Source: Lepidostoma basale
Lineage: Eukaryota > Arthropoda > Insecta > Trichoptera > Lepidostomatidae
Assembly: GCA_022606425.2 (NCBI GenBank)
Contig: JAHDVF020000527.1
Coordinates: forward strand, 744,001 to 808,000
Direction of reading: 5' to 3'
DNA: 64,000 bases
Below the pieces are notes generated by a model, which was not told the origin of the DNA, searched no databases, and worked only from the letters and a program-made list of their open reading frames with translations. A program made the position numbers and the translations under genes. How positions within the stretch are numbered: position 1 is the stretch's first letter; each line of letters begins with the position of its first letter. Positions 52,410 to 61,374 of the stretch are shown in pieces.

Positions 52410-53140
52410 GAGATAATCACCATTAAGGTTGATATCATAGAAACTATGATAATGAAGGTGAAAATACGTGTTTGGTAAATTCATTAAAACGTTTTAAAAT
52501 GTAAATTTTCGCACAAAGGTCTTAATTTGTAGTTCGACTTTTTTTTTAAATAAATTAAATTTTTTATTTTTATACAAAATATTTATTTTTATTATTTTTT
52601 TCTAATAGTTGCACTGATTGCATATAACAATTCTGAAACATATACGTTTTATGTAGCTTATAAATAAGAGCTTTTTTACAAAGCTAAGAAAGAGCCACCC
52701 TTCTTAGATTCCCTTTGAAACCCCCGATAACTAGTTAATCTCACGTGTAAACAAAATTTAAAAATTGCCAAAAATCAGGTTTAAAAAATCGATCAAAGAT
52801 TAAGGTTGCATCATCGATCTTTTGTCGGCTTTTCGGACCTTTTGCGGTACACTTTGGACCTTTGTATAGTCTGTGAATAAAAAAATAGGGCGCAATTTCA
52901 TCGGGTCTTGAGGTACAGTGCAGATAAATTGGGTAAAGGAAATAACAAAGAGTACTGTTGTAATACTGTGCGGTATAACAATTTTATTACTAAACACAAT
53001 ACATGATCCGTCAAACGCCGCCGATACATTTTTTTCATTGCTTCACGCTCATATATCTGATTTTTTTTTTGAAATTACGTTTATACCCTTTAAATGAATA
53101 ACAAAAAAAATATTTAGTTTTTAACACTAAAGTTAGTTAT
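52410..53140. other. Nothing recognised
   Basis: AT-rich; 52790-52990 slightly less so. No coding or repeat match. Confidence 0.4.
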
Positions 53141-53144
53141 TTGG

Positions 53145-53880
53145 TTTTTAAACTCTTACAGCAAAAAGTGTCCACAGGCTCAAGTGTACACAGAGGTCCA
53201 TGGAAAGACAGATACTTGGTGTGAGCTTGCGTGACCGCATAAGGAATGAAGAAATCAGACGTCGCACCAGGGTTGCTGACGTCATGGACCGAGTGGCTAA
53301 ATTGAAAAGGCATGGCTGGACACTTGGCTAGACAGGGTGGCAACAGATGGGCACCCAGGATACTCAGTTGGAGACCATGGGCAAATAGGCGAAGTGTCGG
53401 AAGGCCACCGATGAGATGGACCGATAATATTGTTCCATCTTAATGAAAGTGATTTTAAAAAAATGGTTGGAGCGAATGAAATTAGTTACTCTATTTTTTT
53501 TTCTTTTCTTGTCTTTTTCTTTTTTCTTTAACATTTTAAAATTATATTTTATTTTTAATTCATTATTACTAATAGTTTTCTCTTTATCTTATCAAAGTGT
53601 TACTTTATTACTCTTATATATTTAACCTTATGTCAGTTGTTATATAATATTTGTGGTAGCATGTTATTGGCCTTGTTTTGTTGTCTCTATGTGTTTATAC
53701 TCATATACTGTAATTGCTGTTTGTTACCCTCGATAATAATAAAAAAAAAAAAAGGGTTGGAAAATCTTGGATACAAAGAGGGCAGGATAGAGATGAGTGT
53801 AGGAAATTGGAAGAGGCCTATATCCCGCAGTGGAGGGAAGAAGGCTAGCAAAGAAGAAGAAGAAGAAGACTTAAGAAGAA
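53145..53880 (+). pseudogene. LINE-D copy interrupted by a 300 bp AT-rich insert
   Basis: SVHRLKCTQRSMERQILGVS, LRDRIRNEEIRRRTRVADVM, DRVAKLKRHGWTL, then frame break, APRILSWRPWANRRSVGRPP, MRWTDNI at about 53435. It resumes near 53755 with AGKSWIQRGQDRDECRKLEE AYIPQWREEG and tail GAAGAAGAAGAAGAAGAC. The 53443-53755 insert is A/T-rich with a poly-A-like end (aataataaaaaaaaaaaaag). Confidence 0.7.
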
Positions 53881-53884
53881 ACAT

Positions 53885-54355
53885 GTTTTCTGAAAGAGGG
53901 ATCTTATTATGAAAGTGTTACACATTTCGATTTACCAAGAACTCAGCTTCAAAGTACCACGGTGGGACATATGCTGCTGAAATGTGCGTACCTGTACCGT
54001 GATATGGTACCTTGCATGACAACAAGACTTCCAGTAAGTCCGACTCCCTGACGTCCTAAAGTGGTCCTCTTGATCCCGCGGGTCACGGGCTAAGTGATCA
54101 ACTAACCTTACCACCAGGGTCATAGAAGACGGGAGAGGACGTTTGGCGTATCTTCGATGCCACAAAACCGAGTCCCACCAAGTAAGGGAATTTAACCCAC
54201 ACAGAAATTCCCTGGAGAAGGCAATGAGAAACCACTCCAGCAACACTTCCCAAAAAAACACTGTGCCAAAAAAGCATTCACACATTTTATATATACTCCC
54301 TGTTTTTTTTACAGAAGACCTAAGTACTTACTCGCGCAATGAATAATATATTTTT
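53885..54355. other. Unassigned, GC-richer 53950-54260
   Basis: Contains CCTGGAGAAGGCAATGAGAA ACCACTCC (54210-54238), a phrase that I associate with 5' regions of some animal LINEs, but the match is only general. Overlapping open frames on both strands; no domain. Confidence 0.3.
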
Positions 54356-54367
54356 GTATTAGCATCA

Positions 54368-54570
54368 CGAAGGCCGAGGAAAACGTGGCACGATCAAATC
54401 AATCAAATATTGAATGTCGGTCACGTGAGGAATCGAAGAAATTGACGTACGTGCATGACAAAATGTATGAATGTAGATGAAGCGAGAGAAGTATGTCAGG
54501 ACAGAACAGTGTGGCGTTCCATTCTTTCTGCCTACCCCTCCGGGGAGACGGCGTGATGGTTAGTTAGTTA
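54368..54570 (+). mobile_element. LINE-A insertion with 12 bp target-site duplication
   Basis: GTATTAGCATCA occurs at 54356-54367 and 54571-54582. The insert starts in RPRKTWHDQINQILNVGHVR and ends in hairpin CCCCTCCGGGG, GACGGCGTGATGGTTAGTTA G. It is 203 bp, 5'-truncated. The target is the outer end of the family B repeat below. Confidence 0.85.
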
Positions 54571-54582
54571 GTATTAGCATCA

Positions 54583-55015
54583 TTGTGTTGAAGTTAAGTA
54601 AAAAAATATTTCTTCTATGTTCGCCATACTTTGTGTTGTAGATGTTTTATATTTTTCTTTTTTTTATGTACTTTGCATACAACACTCACTTTTAACAATT
54701 TAAAATTAAATATCAAATATCTGTCATAACTGACCATATTTGTAAACAACTAACCATCACGCCGTCTCCCCGAAGGGGTACGCAGAAAGAATGGAATGCC
54801 ATACTTTTCTTTCCTGACATATTTCTCTTGCTTCCTCAACATTCATACATCGTGTCATGCACGCGCGTCGATTTCTCTGACTCCTCGCGTGGCCGACATT
54901 CAATTTTATAATATTTTAAATATCTATATAGTATCACTGAGGAAGGGCTGGGTAGTCCAAAACATGTTTATTTTGTTTAAAAAGTGAGTGTTGTATAGAA
55001 AGTATATAAAAAAAT
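54583..55015. repeat. Family B repeat with LINE-A inserted in its loop
   Basis: Left part ATTTCTTCTATGTTCGCCAT ACTTTGTGTTG, CATACAACACTCACTTTT; right part CACTGAGGAAGGGCTGGGTA GTCCAAAACATG, AAAAGTGAGTGTTGTATAG. Between them, at 54749-54905, a minus-strand LINE-A 3' end. The core CTGAGGA is intact but GAAAC became CAAAAC. Confidence 0.7.
54749..54905 (-). pseudogene. LINE-A 3' end (nested in family B)
   Basis: AACTAACCATCACGCCGTCT, hairpin CCCCGAAGGGG, RACMTRCMNVEEAREICQE, GHARSQRN-like. Same relative place in family B as the SINE2 at 48597. Confidence 0.75.
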
Positions 55016-55019
55016 ATAC

Positions 55020-55533
55020 ATACAATTTATTTTTACCACTTAAATAATATGAAAAAGAAGCATTTAAATATTTTTCCAAAGTATGATAGAACAGTATGTT
55101 CATTTAAATAAATGCATTGCGAGCAACAACTTATTCCTTAAGCAATGTTATCTCGCCGCAACTCTAAACAAGAAAGCATTTTTTTTCTGAAACCCACCCA
55201 CATGTATTGTCCCTGGCGCAACATCTAGGGGTAGCAAGAGCGTACAAAAGGTGGTGAAAAAAAACGTTCAAACATTCTCCCCGAGATAATCTGAAAGTGA
55301 TCGCGCCAGACTCCAATCTCTAGCAGTGTGGGAGCCGGGAGATGAGACCCGAGATGGATTAGTAAGAATGGGGTATTCAACTTTTAAAAGCTATACAAAT
55401 AAATTAGTATACACTTGTGAATATCTTCTCATTAAAACGTCTCAGTACGAGATTGGTGATTTGGTTTACCGTCTACAATCTTAATAATAAACTGATGTAA
55501 TAATGACCTAACCACCGCACTATTAACTAACTA
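55020..55533. other. Nothing firmly recognised
   Basis: 55190-55370 slightly GC-richer and unique. No gene seen. Confidence 0.35.
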
Positions 55534-55534
55534 A

Positions 55535-55843
55535 CTTCTTCTCCTTCTGCGTCAAGTGCCCTGTCGGGTCCCCCCAACGCTGGCGATCACCTCGGCGAAC
55601 CTGTCCTTGTCTTGCGCCGCTCGGAACAGCTCCTCCACACTTCGGATGCCGGTCCACTCCCTCACGTTTCGCAGCCAGGACATTCGTCTCCTTCCGGGCC
55701 CTCGGCGTCCCTCAATTTTCCCCTCCAATATCAGTTGGAGAAGGTGGTACTTTTGTCCACGCAGTATATGACCCAGAAGTGAGATCTTTCGAACCATGAT
55801 AGTTAATAACAATTTCCTGTCAACTCTAGCTCGCCTCAGGACT
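55535..55843 (-). pseudogene. LINE-B 3' end, well preserved
   Basis: Open 55552-55812: VRKISLLGHILRGQKYHLLQ, LILEGKIEGRRGPGRRRMSW, LRNVREWTGIRSVEELFRAA, QDKDRFAEVIASVGGTRQGT stop, AAG-type tail (agaaggagaagaag in minus sense). A LINE-A copy in the same orientation follows on the right without a gap. Confidence 0.8.
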
Positions 55844-56268
55844 AACTAACCATCACGCCATTTCCCCGGAGGGGTAGGCAATGCTCTGTCCTGGCATACC
55901 TCTCGGGATTCCTCTACGTTCTTAAATCGTACCATGCACGCACGTCGATTACCTATTCCGACTTCAAATGTGACCGCCTTTTAGTAATTGATTAATTTGG
56001 TTATGCCATGTTTTCCTCGGACGTCCTCGGCTTCTTTTTTCACTCACGCTGCTGGTGTACAACTTTTTAACCATTCTACTCTCATCCAATCGTTCCAAAT
56101 GTCCAAACCATCTCAGGGCGCCTTTTTAAATTATATCCATGATGCAGTCATCTGCCTTACATTTCTTTCTTATTTCATCGTTCGGTATTCTGTCATACAA
56201 CGTTTTCTCGCACATTCTTCTTAGTGATCTCATTTCTACGGCGTTTATCCTGCTTTCATCCTCAAATG
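55842..56268 (-). pseudogene. LINE-A fragment, 24725 subfamily
   Basis: ACTAACTAACCATCACGCCA, hairpin CCCCGGAGGGG, RACMVRFKNVEESREVCQDR, GRPRKTWHNQINQLLKGGHI, FGHLERLDES, DESRINAVEMRSLRRMCEKT LYD. It lacks the short stretch RNRVWRSIL- at the C-terminus (small deletion). Confidence 0.75.
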
Positions 56269-56495
56269 ATATATTTATCAGTTACTTTTCTTCAAATAAA
56301 TATTTCTTTTTGTTTGTTTTCAATATTTTTCTATGTTATATGGAATACAACAAACATCTTTTTTCTTGTTACCTGAAAACAAATTACAATTTATTATTAA
56401 TAAACAAGAACAAGAATCATAAACACCAAAAGTTCAAGGGAACAATGATGTGTAACTCCATATTGAATAATTATAATAAGTGTTGAAAAAGACAT

Positions 56496-56545
56496 TTGAT
56501 CATACCTTATCAAGCCGAAACATGTTATTCCCATAAAATATAATT
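56496..56545 (+). repeat. Family C arm
   Basis: ATTTGATCATACCTTATCAA GCCGAAACATGTTATTCCCA TAAAATATAAT. Single arm only. Confidence 0.5.
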
Positions 56546-56559
56546 AAACTTTGTATTTT

Positions 56560-56888
56560 GTCAACACTGCCCTTCGATTTATGCTAACACTAAACGTAAT
56601 AATACTTACATCATTTTAGTAACAATATTAAGTTAGCCAATGTTTTTTTTTTTTTTTTGTTGGTTACCCCTGGAATGATTATCTAAAACTCAAAGATCGC
56701 CGCAACTCTAGAAAGGGTGCACTACTTTTCGGTGATCTTGTTTAACAAAAAAATATATATGTACTGTCAGCTGAATCTTCACATACTAAATAACAATATT
56801 GCTGATGAAAACACACCCCATACTATTTAAAAACTCCCATTCTAAAGGTTTTAATTCTTCTTAGTTTATAAATTTTTGATAACAAATT
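56560..56888. other. Nothing recognised
   Basis: AT-rich with a 12-base T run. No feature supported. Confidence 0.4.
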
Positions 56889-56889
56889 A

Positions 56890-57540
56890 TTAACTGTTAA
56901 AAAGTTTAACACTGTTATGATATCACAATTTTAGTACTCACTTTTTCAAATCCAACCAAATCAGTTCGTTTTCTCAAAAGATATTAAACATAACAATTAT
57001 AGTTTAAAGCATCTATTGAAAACAGGTAAAACATAAAAAATATATAAAACCAGGAACGCATGAGAGTTAGTTCGACATTAGGAATACAAGATACTCTTCA
57101 AAGTCAAGAGTATTTGTCTTCTGAACGTACTTTTACGAATATGAAAGACGTCGATCTTCGAAGCGATCATGTTCAGCATTTTGATTATTCTCCCCACTGG
57201 CATCACCAGAGGCAGGTTGGTTCTGCATGCTGGGAGATAAAACAGTCTGTGCTGACGCTGTCGTAGATAACCATCTGGAATATAAAGATGTAAAGCCTCC
57301 AAGATAACGGAGTTCTCAAAGAATCCCCTGATAAATCTGAAGAAATGGGTAAGTGTGCACCCATCTCTTCTTATCTGCAAACTATTGGTCCCCAGCGTGC
57401 CCAAGAGGAATGCAGCAATTTTGAGTGTCGCGACAGCTGTTTCGCCAACCGATGTTTAACGTCATCAAGTGTTATATAACACAGTTAATAATGTTGAAGT
57501 ATCATAGTGTTTCAGGCAAAACTATTTGCTATATAGTTTA
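56890..57540. repeat. Family A repeat split by LINE-E
   Basis: Left arm TTTAACACTGTTATGATATC ACAATTTT (56905-56932); right part resumes at about 57413 with CAATTTTGAGTGTCGCGACA GCTGTTTCGCCAACC and ends ATCATAGTGTTTCAGGCAAA AC. CAATTTT(G)AGT repeats at both joints, a likely imperfect duplication. Minus-strand core is TTGATGA, with a spoiled stem. Confidence 0.7.
56942..57412 (-). pseudogene. LINE-E 3' end
   Basis: Open 57078-57404: MGTLGTNSLQIRRDGCTLTH, FFRFIRGFFENSVILEALHL, YIPDGYLRQRQHRLFYLPAC, RTNLPLVMPVGR, VFHIRKSTFRRQILLTLKSI LYS stop. 3' UTR ctattttcaatagatgcttt in sense, tail TTTGGTTGGATTTGAAA. The best-preserved LINE-E end here. Confidence 0.8.
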
Positions 57541-57544
57541 TATT

Positions 57545-58070
57545 ATTTGCGTTTTGCAACAAACATGAAGTGATGATCGACCGAAATTTCACATTATTTT
57601 AAGGAGCTCGAAATTTTTTTTTTTCGAATGGATGAAGAAGTTGTAAAGTCATCTAGAAATTTGTATTTCCCTTAAATAGGACAATGTTAAAAATAAATTA
57701 TTAAAACAATAAAAATTGTACGTTTTCTTACTTAGGGCAGTTTTCCGTCAAACGACCCTCGTATTTCATATACTCGTAATTCAAGACGCACTTGCGCCAA
57801 GAGATATATATTTATTTTAATGACAAGTGTTAATACGAATGAAAACTTCAAATAAAACACAATATAATTCCTAAAACAAATTCATTTTTCACAAGCTTAC
57901 CTTTCCGTATTATTATTTTTTGCCACAAAACCAAACAGATATTCAAGAGAGAAGAAAATCTTTTAATTTTGCTTTTATATGTATAAAAGTTACGATAATT
58001 TAACAGTCATCAACAATATTGTGTATTAAATATTTGCGAAAATCGTTTTTTTTTAGATAGTCTATTTATT
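57545..58070. other. Nothing recognised
   Basis: AT-rich; no supportable feature. Confidence 0.4.
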
Positions 58071-58072
58071 TA

Positions 58073-58505
58073 ACTAATTAACTAACCATCACGCCATCTC
58101 TCCGAAGAAGCAGGCAGAAAGAATAGACTGCCACACTGTTCTGTCCTGACACACTTCTCTCGGTTCCTCTTCATTCATACATCTTGTCGTGCACACACGT
58201 CGCCGACATTCAATATTTGATTTATTTTATCGTTGCACGTTTAACTCGGTCTTCCTCTATTTCTATTTCCATTTACATTGTTTATATTGACTTTTTTCAC
58301 TATTCTTTCTTTCCATGTGTCTAAACCATCTTAATGTTCCTTTCATGATTTTGTTCATAACACTTTCATTCGCACTGCATTCACTTCTAATATTTTCATT
58401 CGACACTCTATCATACACAGATTTTCTACACATTCGTCTAAGAACTGTCATTTCTCCAGCATTTATTCTACTTTCATCCTTCTTTTGCCAGCTCCGCTTC
58501 CATAC
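58073..58505 (-). pseudogene. LINE-A fragment
   Basis: AACTAACCATCACGCCATCT, hairpin damaged (CTCCGAAGAAG), QDRTVWQSILSA, MNEEEPREVCQD, TKCKWK-like; then open 58263-58532: DESRINAGEMTVLRRMCRKS, VYDRVSNENIRSECSANESV, MNKIMKGTLRWFRHMERK. Confidence 0.75.
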
Positions 58506-58509
58506 ATAA

Positions 58510-59138
58510 GATACATAATAATTAAATTTCATAAAATATTGAATATATGTATTATAACAATTTTTAGATTATTTGTTATCATACCTTTAAAAATGAGCCA
58601 ATCTTTCCACCATTTTGTTTTAAGTGATAATTTTAATAGTATTATGGTTGTGTGTATACCTAAGGGGCATTGGTTTAGCTAAAAAGCTATTCCTTGTCGT
58701 TCGCTGCGACTTGGGAGGATTAAAGATCTAACAAACTTCATCCCTGCTGGGTCCCCTCAGTATTCTTAAAAGTTCAAGAAACGTGATTTAAGAATGTGCA
58801 CTCACCACTCACCAACTAAAGAAAAGATTTCCATACCAAAACGTTACATAGGGTGAGTTTATAAAACATTCATTAGTCTCAAGTTCTTCTCGACTTTTTT
58901 AACACTTATAACAAAATGGCGCCATTGGAGGTCTGTATTATTACATATATGTAAAAACTTAAACAAATTCACATGAAATGATCAGTACAATAGTATTGAA
59001 GCAGGATCCTTCAATATTTTTTTATAATTCAAAAGTCTGTTCATTTTTTCTTCTATTAAATCATAGGTTCCCCAACTTTTTTGACACAAAATTACACAAG
59101 GCCCCCTTTTTTTAGCTAATTGGGGAAAATTTACCTTT
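58510..59138. other. Nothing firmly recognised
   Basis: AT-rich; 58680-58770 is slightly less so. No gene or shared repeat. Confidence 0.4.
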
Positions 59139-59139
59139 T

Positions 59140-59215
59140 TTACCAGTTTCATGCTTCGCTTCCATACATAAGGGTCGGTACAAGAACACCATTGTGCACT
59201 GTTATTTTAGCTTTT
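59140..59215 (-). pseudogene. LINE-A scrap (N-terminal side)
   Basis: Minus reading: AKITVHNGVLVPTLMYGSEA, complementary to the region lost from most truncated copies. About 70 bp. Confidence 0.55.
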
Positions 59216-59234
59216 TTGGATGGGGTTTTTAATC

Positions 59235-59395
59235 GTTTTAAATAATGTTTAAATAAAAACGTTTTTTTTTAAACTATTTCCACTTTTGTCTGTGTGACAA
59301 AAGAGAAAAGTTAAAGTTAAAAAACATAGTTTTATTTAATTATTATTTAAAATGAACTACCGTTCAGAGATTTCAGCAAAATCATTAAATTATTA
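59235..59395. repeat. Foldback repeat, family E, deleted centre
   Basis: TTAAATAATGTTTAAATAAA AACG, CTATTTCCACTTTTGTCTGT, then directly the inverted arm AGTTAAAAAACATAGTTTTA TTTAATTATTATTTAAAATG AAC. The hairpin with GAAACCGG is gone. Confidence 0.6.
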
Positions 59396-59433
59396 ATCGT
59401 TTTCTTACATAAAAAAATAATCATCATATTAAA

Positions 59434-59562
59434 ACGTCCGTTTGCAAGAAGTTTTATAATATTTAGTGGGACCTACGTGCAATATCAAATGTGCTATGAT
59501 AATACCCCGGAAAGGCAAAACATATCACCCCTAAAAATATAAAAACCTTCTAGAAAGCGGAC
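59434..59562. repeat. Foldback repeat, family C
   Basis: GTCCGTTTGCAAGAAGTTTT, GATAATACCCCGGAAAGGC AAAACATATCACC, right outer arm CCTTCTAGAAAGCGGAC. Core text TGATAATACC ... AAAGGCAAAAC keeps the stem in part. Confidence 0.65.
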
Positions 59563-59564
59563 TT

Positions 59565-60112
59565 CTTATCTTCTATATTAAATATTTAATATGAAGATTT
59601 ACGTGATTTCAAGAAACAATAAATAATCTACGCGATGTTTAAGTTTTAGGTTCTGCGTGGTTAAAGCATATTTTCCTATGTAACATTATAGAGGACAGTA
59701 AGAAAAAACCTATTTAATTCCGTGTCCTTATGATTAAACCGGTCCAGGACTTAGAAGAGAAATAATGAAATTTCAGTTAAGATCATTATACACTCTTGAT
59801 CGCACTGAAGCTATCCGTGGATTAGCCGCCACAAGCCCAGTGCGCATTGTGTTATGCTATTTAAATTATATTACTTAAACCCAGGTAACTTTATCACCGA
59901 GAGATATTAGCCAGCGGTAACAATGGGCTAATGTTTGACCAAGCAGACCACACAGAAAGGAACTTTTTTTAAGATTCAAAGATAAATTGTAAAGAAAAAT
60001 AATATGCATAATAACTAAATAATATATGTATTGTTACCTAGGTACTTATATCAGCTACCTTCAAGTTGTTTTTTGTTTCTTAAACAAAGATAACATGAAT
60101 AAATTATATTAT
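59565..60112. other. Unassigned region
   Basis: 59740-59960 is slightly GC-richer and unique. No reading frame or RNA. Confidence 0.35.
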
Positions 60113-60735
60113 ACTAGCTGACCCGGCAAACTTTGTACCGCCTCAGAATTATTAAATGTTGTGTTAACTTATTAGTTGAATTAAATTCATAACTGTTAAT
60201 GAAAAAACTTGGTTTTTATATTATATCACAATTGTATATATTTTACGACAGCCGTTTCAGCAATTGTAACACCTGATAATGTCAACATTGGTTGATGAAA
60301 CAGCTGTCGTAAAATAAACCAAAGTTTTTTCATTAACAGTTATAAAATGTTAAAGTATTATTGTGTTTCGGCCAAAACAATGGACTATTGAATTGAATTA
60401 AATATTAATTAAGTTCCAACTTATTTTATTAATTCATTTTAATGAAAGTTCAATAAATCTGCAAAAATCAAAATGAAAAGTATTAGAATTACATTGATAT
60501 GAATGTAATTCACATTGAGCAAAGTGAAATGATTCGCGTGGCATTGTTGCACTGCTTTCTGTTAAATTATTATATTTTCTGGATGGAATACTCTCGATTT
60601 TTTCCGATGTTTAAATAGTTATTCTGCTATTCGGGACGGAGACAAATCCAAAAAATCAAAGATCATCAAAATCGGTCCAGCCGTTCTTGAGTTATAAATG
60701 GTGTAACTAACAAGACTTTAAATAATGAAAACAAA
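60113..60735. repeat. Insect-type dispersed repeat, split by a family A insertion
   Basis: Opens with ACTAGCTGACCCGGCAAACTT TGT and closes with ATCGGTCCAGCCGTTCTTGA GTTATAAATGG. I recall these two end phrases from many insect genomes as the borders of an abundant dispersed repeat; class not assigned. The family A insert at 60187-60392 lies inside. Confidence 0.55.
60187..60392 (+). mobile_element. Family A repeat with 11 bp target-site duplication
   Basis: TTGAATTAAAT lies at 60176-60186 and 60393-60403. Insert: CATAACTGTTAATGAAAAAA CTTGG left arm, ACGACAGCCGTTTCAG, core CTGATAA (60273), GAAACAGCTGTC, right arm TTTTTTCATTAACAGTTATA A, tail GTGTTTCGGCCAAAACAATG GACTAT. Tail and core on the same strand. 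G8 of the core is A. Confidence 0.8.
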
Positions 60736-60739
60736 AAAT

Positions 60740-61080
60740 ATATATACATTATTTTTTTAATATTATGTATTTAGTGTGCTTCCACTTGTGTTTATGTACG
60801 ACCGGTTTCGGCAGCTTGCTGCCATCTTCTGGTCGGGGCTATTTCCATTGCTTCCCCTTTGGTATCGGTTTTGGTTTGGATGCTGATGTATTTTGGGATG
60901 ATTTTCTTTTTCTTACCCTCCCGATTAAACCAAAGGTGTTGGGAGGCCTTTTTATTATTTATATTCAATTTGATGTAGAGTTATTTCATTTCTGCTTCAC
61001 TGACAATCTTCAAATAATTTATGTTTTAAGAGCAGGCGAAACCGTTCGAAACTAAAAATCAAGGGGAATAAAACTAAATA
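60740..61080. repeat. Family D repeat, both halves, loosely spaced
   Basis: CACTTGTGTTTATGTACGAC CGGTTTCGGCAGCTTGCTGC CATCTTCTGG at 60784-60831 (minus copy of the 1330-1430 core); at 61031-61075 GCGAAACCGTTCGAAACTAA AAATC. The open frame 60765-61055 over it is a chance reading. Confidence 0.6.
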
Positions 61081-61289
61081 TATATTAATATTGTTGGTTA
61101 TAACACTGTTAGTAGTTTCTTTGTACTGTTAATTTTAACTATGTATAACTAATCACGTAAATGAGTATTGTACTTTTTAAAATTTCTCTTATGTATAATT
61201 TCTTCATATAATCACAACTAATCACGCTAATGACTTTTGTCCCATATATAAATAAAGAATTTTTTGTTGAATCTTTAGTTGTTTATGTC

Positions 61290-61345
61290 GCTTGATGAAG
61301 CCAATATATGTTTGAGAAACAGCTGTCATGACAATCTCATAAAAA
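61290..61345 (+). repeat. Family A-like core, degraded
   Basis: GCTTGATGAAGCCAATATAT GTTTGAGAAACAGCTGTCAT GACA. CTTGATGA and GAGAAAC replace the consensus. Arms not seen. Confidence 0.5.
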
Positions 61346-61374
61346 TAATGCGTATTATAATTGGTTGACCTGTC

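Noticed and set aside
54208..54245. 5' end of an RTE-type LINE
   Set aside because: The 'gagaaggcaatgagaaacca' phrase is suggestive but too short, and no endonuclease-domain text follows.
60765..61055. 96-codon frame as a membrane protein
   Set aside because: Its first third is the family D inverted repeat and the rest is compositionally biased; no domain or conserved start context.
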